From positions 434,001 through 498,000 of the forward strand of contig NZ_JACIAY010000002.1 of the NCBI RefSeq assembly GCF_014194975.1: a stretch of 64,000 nt of DNA, in the 5' to 3' direction. The position numbers and the translations under genes are program-made. This stretch comes from Sphingomonas sp. BK580 (GTDB taxonomy: Bacteria; Pseudomonadota; Alphaproteobacteria; Sphingomonadales; Sphingomonadaceae). Position 1 is the first letter of the stretch, and the number at the start of each line of letters is the position of its first letter. The notes below the pieces were generated by a model that worked only from the letters and a program-made list of their open reading frames with translations, made no database searches and had not been told where the DNA came from. Below, piece after piece: positions 63,076-64,000 of the stretch.

Positions 63076-64000
63076 ATGCTGGCGATCGGGCTGATGTCGG
63101 GCACCTCGCTCGACGGCATCGACGCGGCGCTGATCGAGACCGACGGCGAGCGCGCCGCGCGGCTGCTGGCGTTCCGCGGCGAGCCCTATTCGGATCCGGC
63201 GCGCGCGCAGCTCGCCGCCGCGACCCAGCTCGCGCTCGGCTTCCAGCGCCCGCGCGCCAGCCCGCCGCTCGTGGCCGCGGCCGAGCTGATCACGCGGACG
63301 CACACGCTCGCGGTGCAGAAGCTGCTGCGCGACGCCGGGGTGACGGCGGGCGAGGTCGACGTCATCGGCTTCCACGGTCAGACCGTCGCGCATCGCCCCG
63401 ACCGCGGCTGGACCTGGCAGATCGGCGACGGGCAGACGCTCGCCGACGTCACCGGTATCACGACCGTCGGCGACTTCCGCTCCGCCGACGTCGCCGCGGG
63501 CGGACAGGGCGCGCCGCTGCTGCCGGTCTATCACGCCGCGCGCGCGGCCGCGCTCGACGAGCCCGTGGCGGTGCTCAACCTCGGCGGCGTCGCCAATATT
63601 ACGCTCGTGGCGGACGGCGCCCCGCTCGCCGCCTTCGACACCGGCCCCGCCAACGGCCTGATCGACAGCTGGATGGAGCAGGAAGCGGGCGAGCGCTTCG
63701 ATCGCGACGGCGCCACCGCCGCGTCCGGTCGAGTCGACGAGAGCGTGCTCGGCGCGATGCTCGACCACCCCTTCTTCGACGCGCCCTATCCCAAGTCGCT
63801 CGACCGCAGCGACTTCACGATCCAGCCGGCGCGTGGGCTGAGCCTGGCGGACGGCGCGGCGACGCTGACCGCCTTCACCGCCGCGAGCGTCGCGGTGGCG
63901 CTGCGGCTGCTGCCGCGCGTGCCGCGGCGGCTGCTGGTCGGCGGCGGCGGGCGGCTCAACCCGACGCTCATGCGGATGATCGCCGAGCAGACCGGGCTAC
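63076..64000 (+). CDS. anmK: Anhydro-N-acetylmuramic acid kinase (cut by window end)
   Basis: The first 308 codons of AnmK, which phosphorylates and opens anhydro-N-acetylmuramic acid during cell-wall recycling. The N-terminal [17 protein letters not shown] (residues 5-21) is the ATP-binding signature; [12 protein letters not shown] (about 98-109) and [11 protein letters not shown] follow. No stop occurs before the window ends. The ATG at 63076 is preferred; a GTG lies eight codons upstream. It is divergent from rimO. Confidence 0.95.
   Translation, partial: MLAIGLMSGTSLDGIDAALIETDGERAARLLAFRGEPYSDPARAQLAAATQLALGFQRPRASPPLVAAAELITRTHTLAVQKLLRDAGVTAGEVDVIGFHGQTVAHRPDRGWTWQIGDGQTLADVTGITTVGDFRSADVAAGGQGAPLLPVYHAARAAALDEPVAVLNLGGVANITLVADGAPLAAFDTGPANGLIDSWMEQEAGERFDRDGATAASGRVDESVLGAMLDHPFFDAPYPKSLDRSDFTIQPARGLSLADGAATLTAFTAASVAVALRLLPRVPRRLLVGGGGRLNPTLMRMIAEQTGL

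Overview
The window reads as a piece of a sphingomonad chromosome (Alphaproteobacteria, probably Sphingomonas or a close relative) carrying an integrated mobile element. From 27362 to the end the DNA is very GC-rich by eye and holds conserved housekeeping genes in an alphaproteobacterial order: rpsB, tsf, pyrH, frr, uppS, cdsA, dxr, rseP, bamA, skp, fabZ. The lipid A genes lpxD, lpxA and lpxB, which other Gram-negatives keep around fabZ, are absent there. That fits a sphingomonad with glycosphingolipids instead of lipopolysaccharide. Palindromic intergenic repeats and LexA boxes of the form GTTC-N7-GTTC also point to this group.

Island, 1 to about 27285: the composition is lower in GC and most genes are small and of unknown function. 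The right edge lies at the 3' end of a tRNA-Thr (27286..27361, minus strand); the left edge is outside the window. Region A (127-5580) is a P4-like integration and replication module: a tyrosine integrase, an AlpA-like HTH protein, a chain of overlapping small genes, a RepA/AAA_25-type helicase, then a G-rich hairpin with flanking repeats that could be an origin, and an XRE repressor. Region B (5730-9320) has small minus-strand genes, one directly behind a LexA box, and a large serine recombinase. Region C (9411-20272) is cargo: small secreted and membrane proteins, a minus-strand cassette of six overlapping or adjacent genes under a palindromic operator, a P-loop kinase-like protein, a PAP2 phosphatase and a decayed paralogue. 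Region D (20275-26014) holds a phage-like pair, including a 1510-residue polyvalent protein with an N-terminal staphylococcal-nuclease domain and a DEWxGF motif repeated at both ends. Region E (26089-26944) is a Panacea-domain gene overlapping a small membrane protein, resembling a PanAT toxin-antitoxin pair. No terminase, portal, capsid or tail gene is visible, so the island looks like a phage satellite or a decayed prophage.

Chromosome, 27362-64000: RNase H-like protein, serine hydrolase and RarA (minus); PadR regulator with DUF2218 protein under a palindromic operator; glycosyltransferase 4; KefB-like antiporter; NADP isocitrate dehydrogenase; phosphatidylserine decarboxylase and synthase; a small membrane protein behind tandem LexA boxes; the rpsB to fabZ block (translation, UMP kinase, isoprenoid and phospholipid precursors, outer-membrane assembly); rpmE; PilZ; NfeD and SPFH proteins; guaB; rsmB; a cytochrome c maturation set (ccmC, D, E and a ccmI-like gene, without ccmF, G, H next to it); a DUF3072 gene with its own LexA box; kup; a 2'-5' RNA ligase-like protein; tRNA-Met; rimO; and the start of anmK, cut by the window edge.
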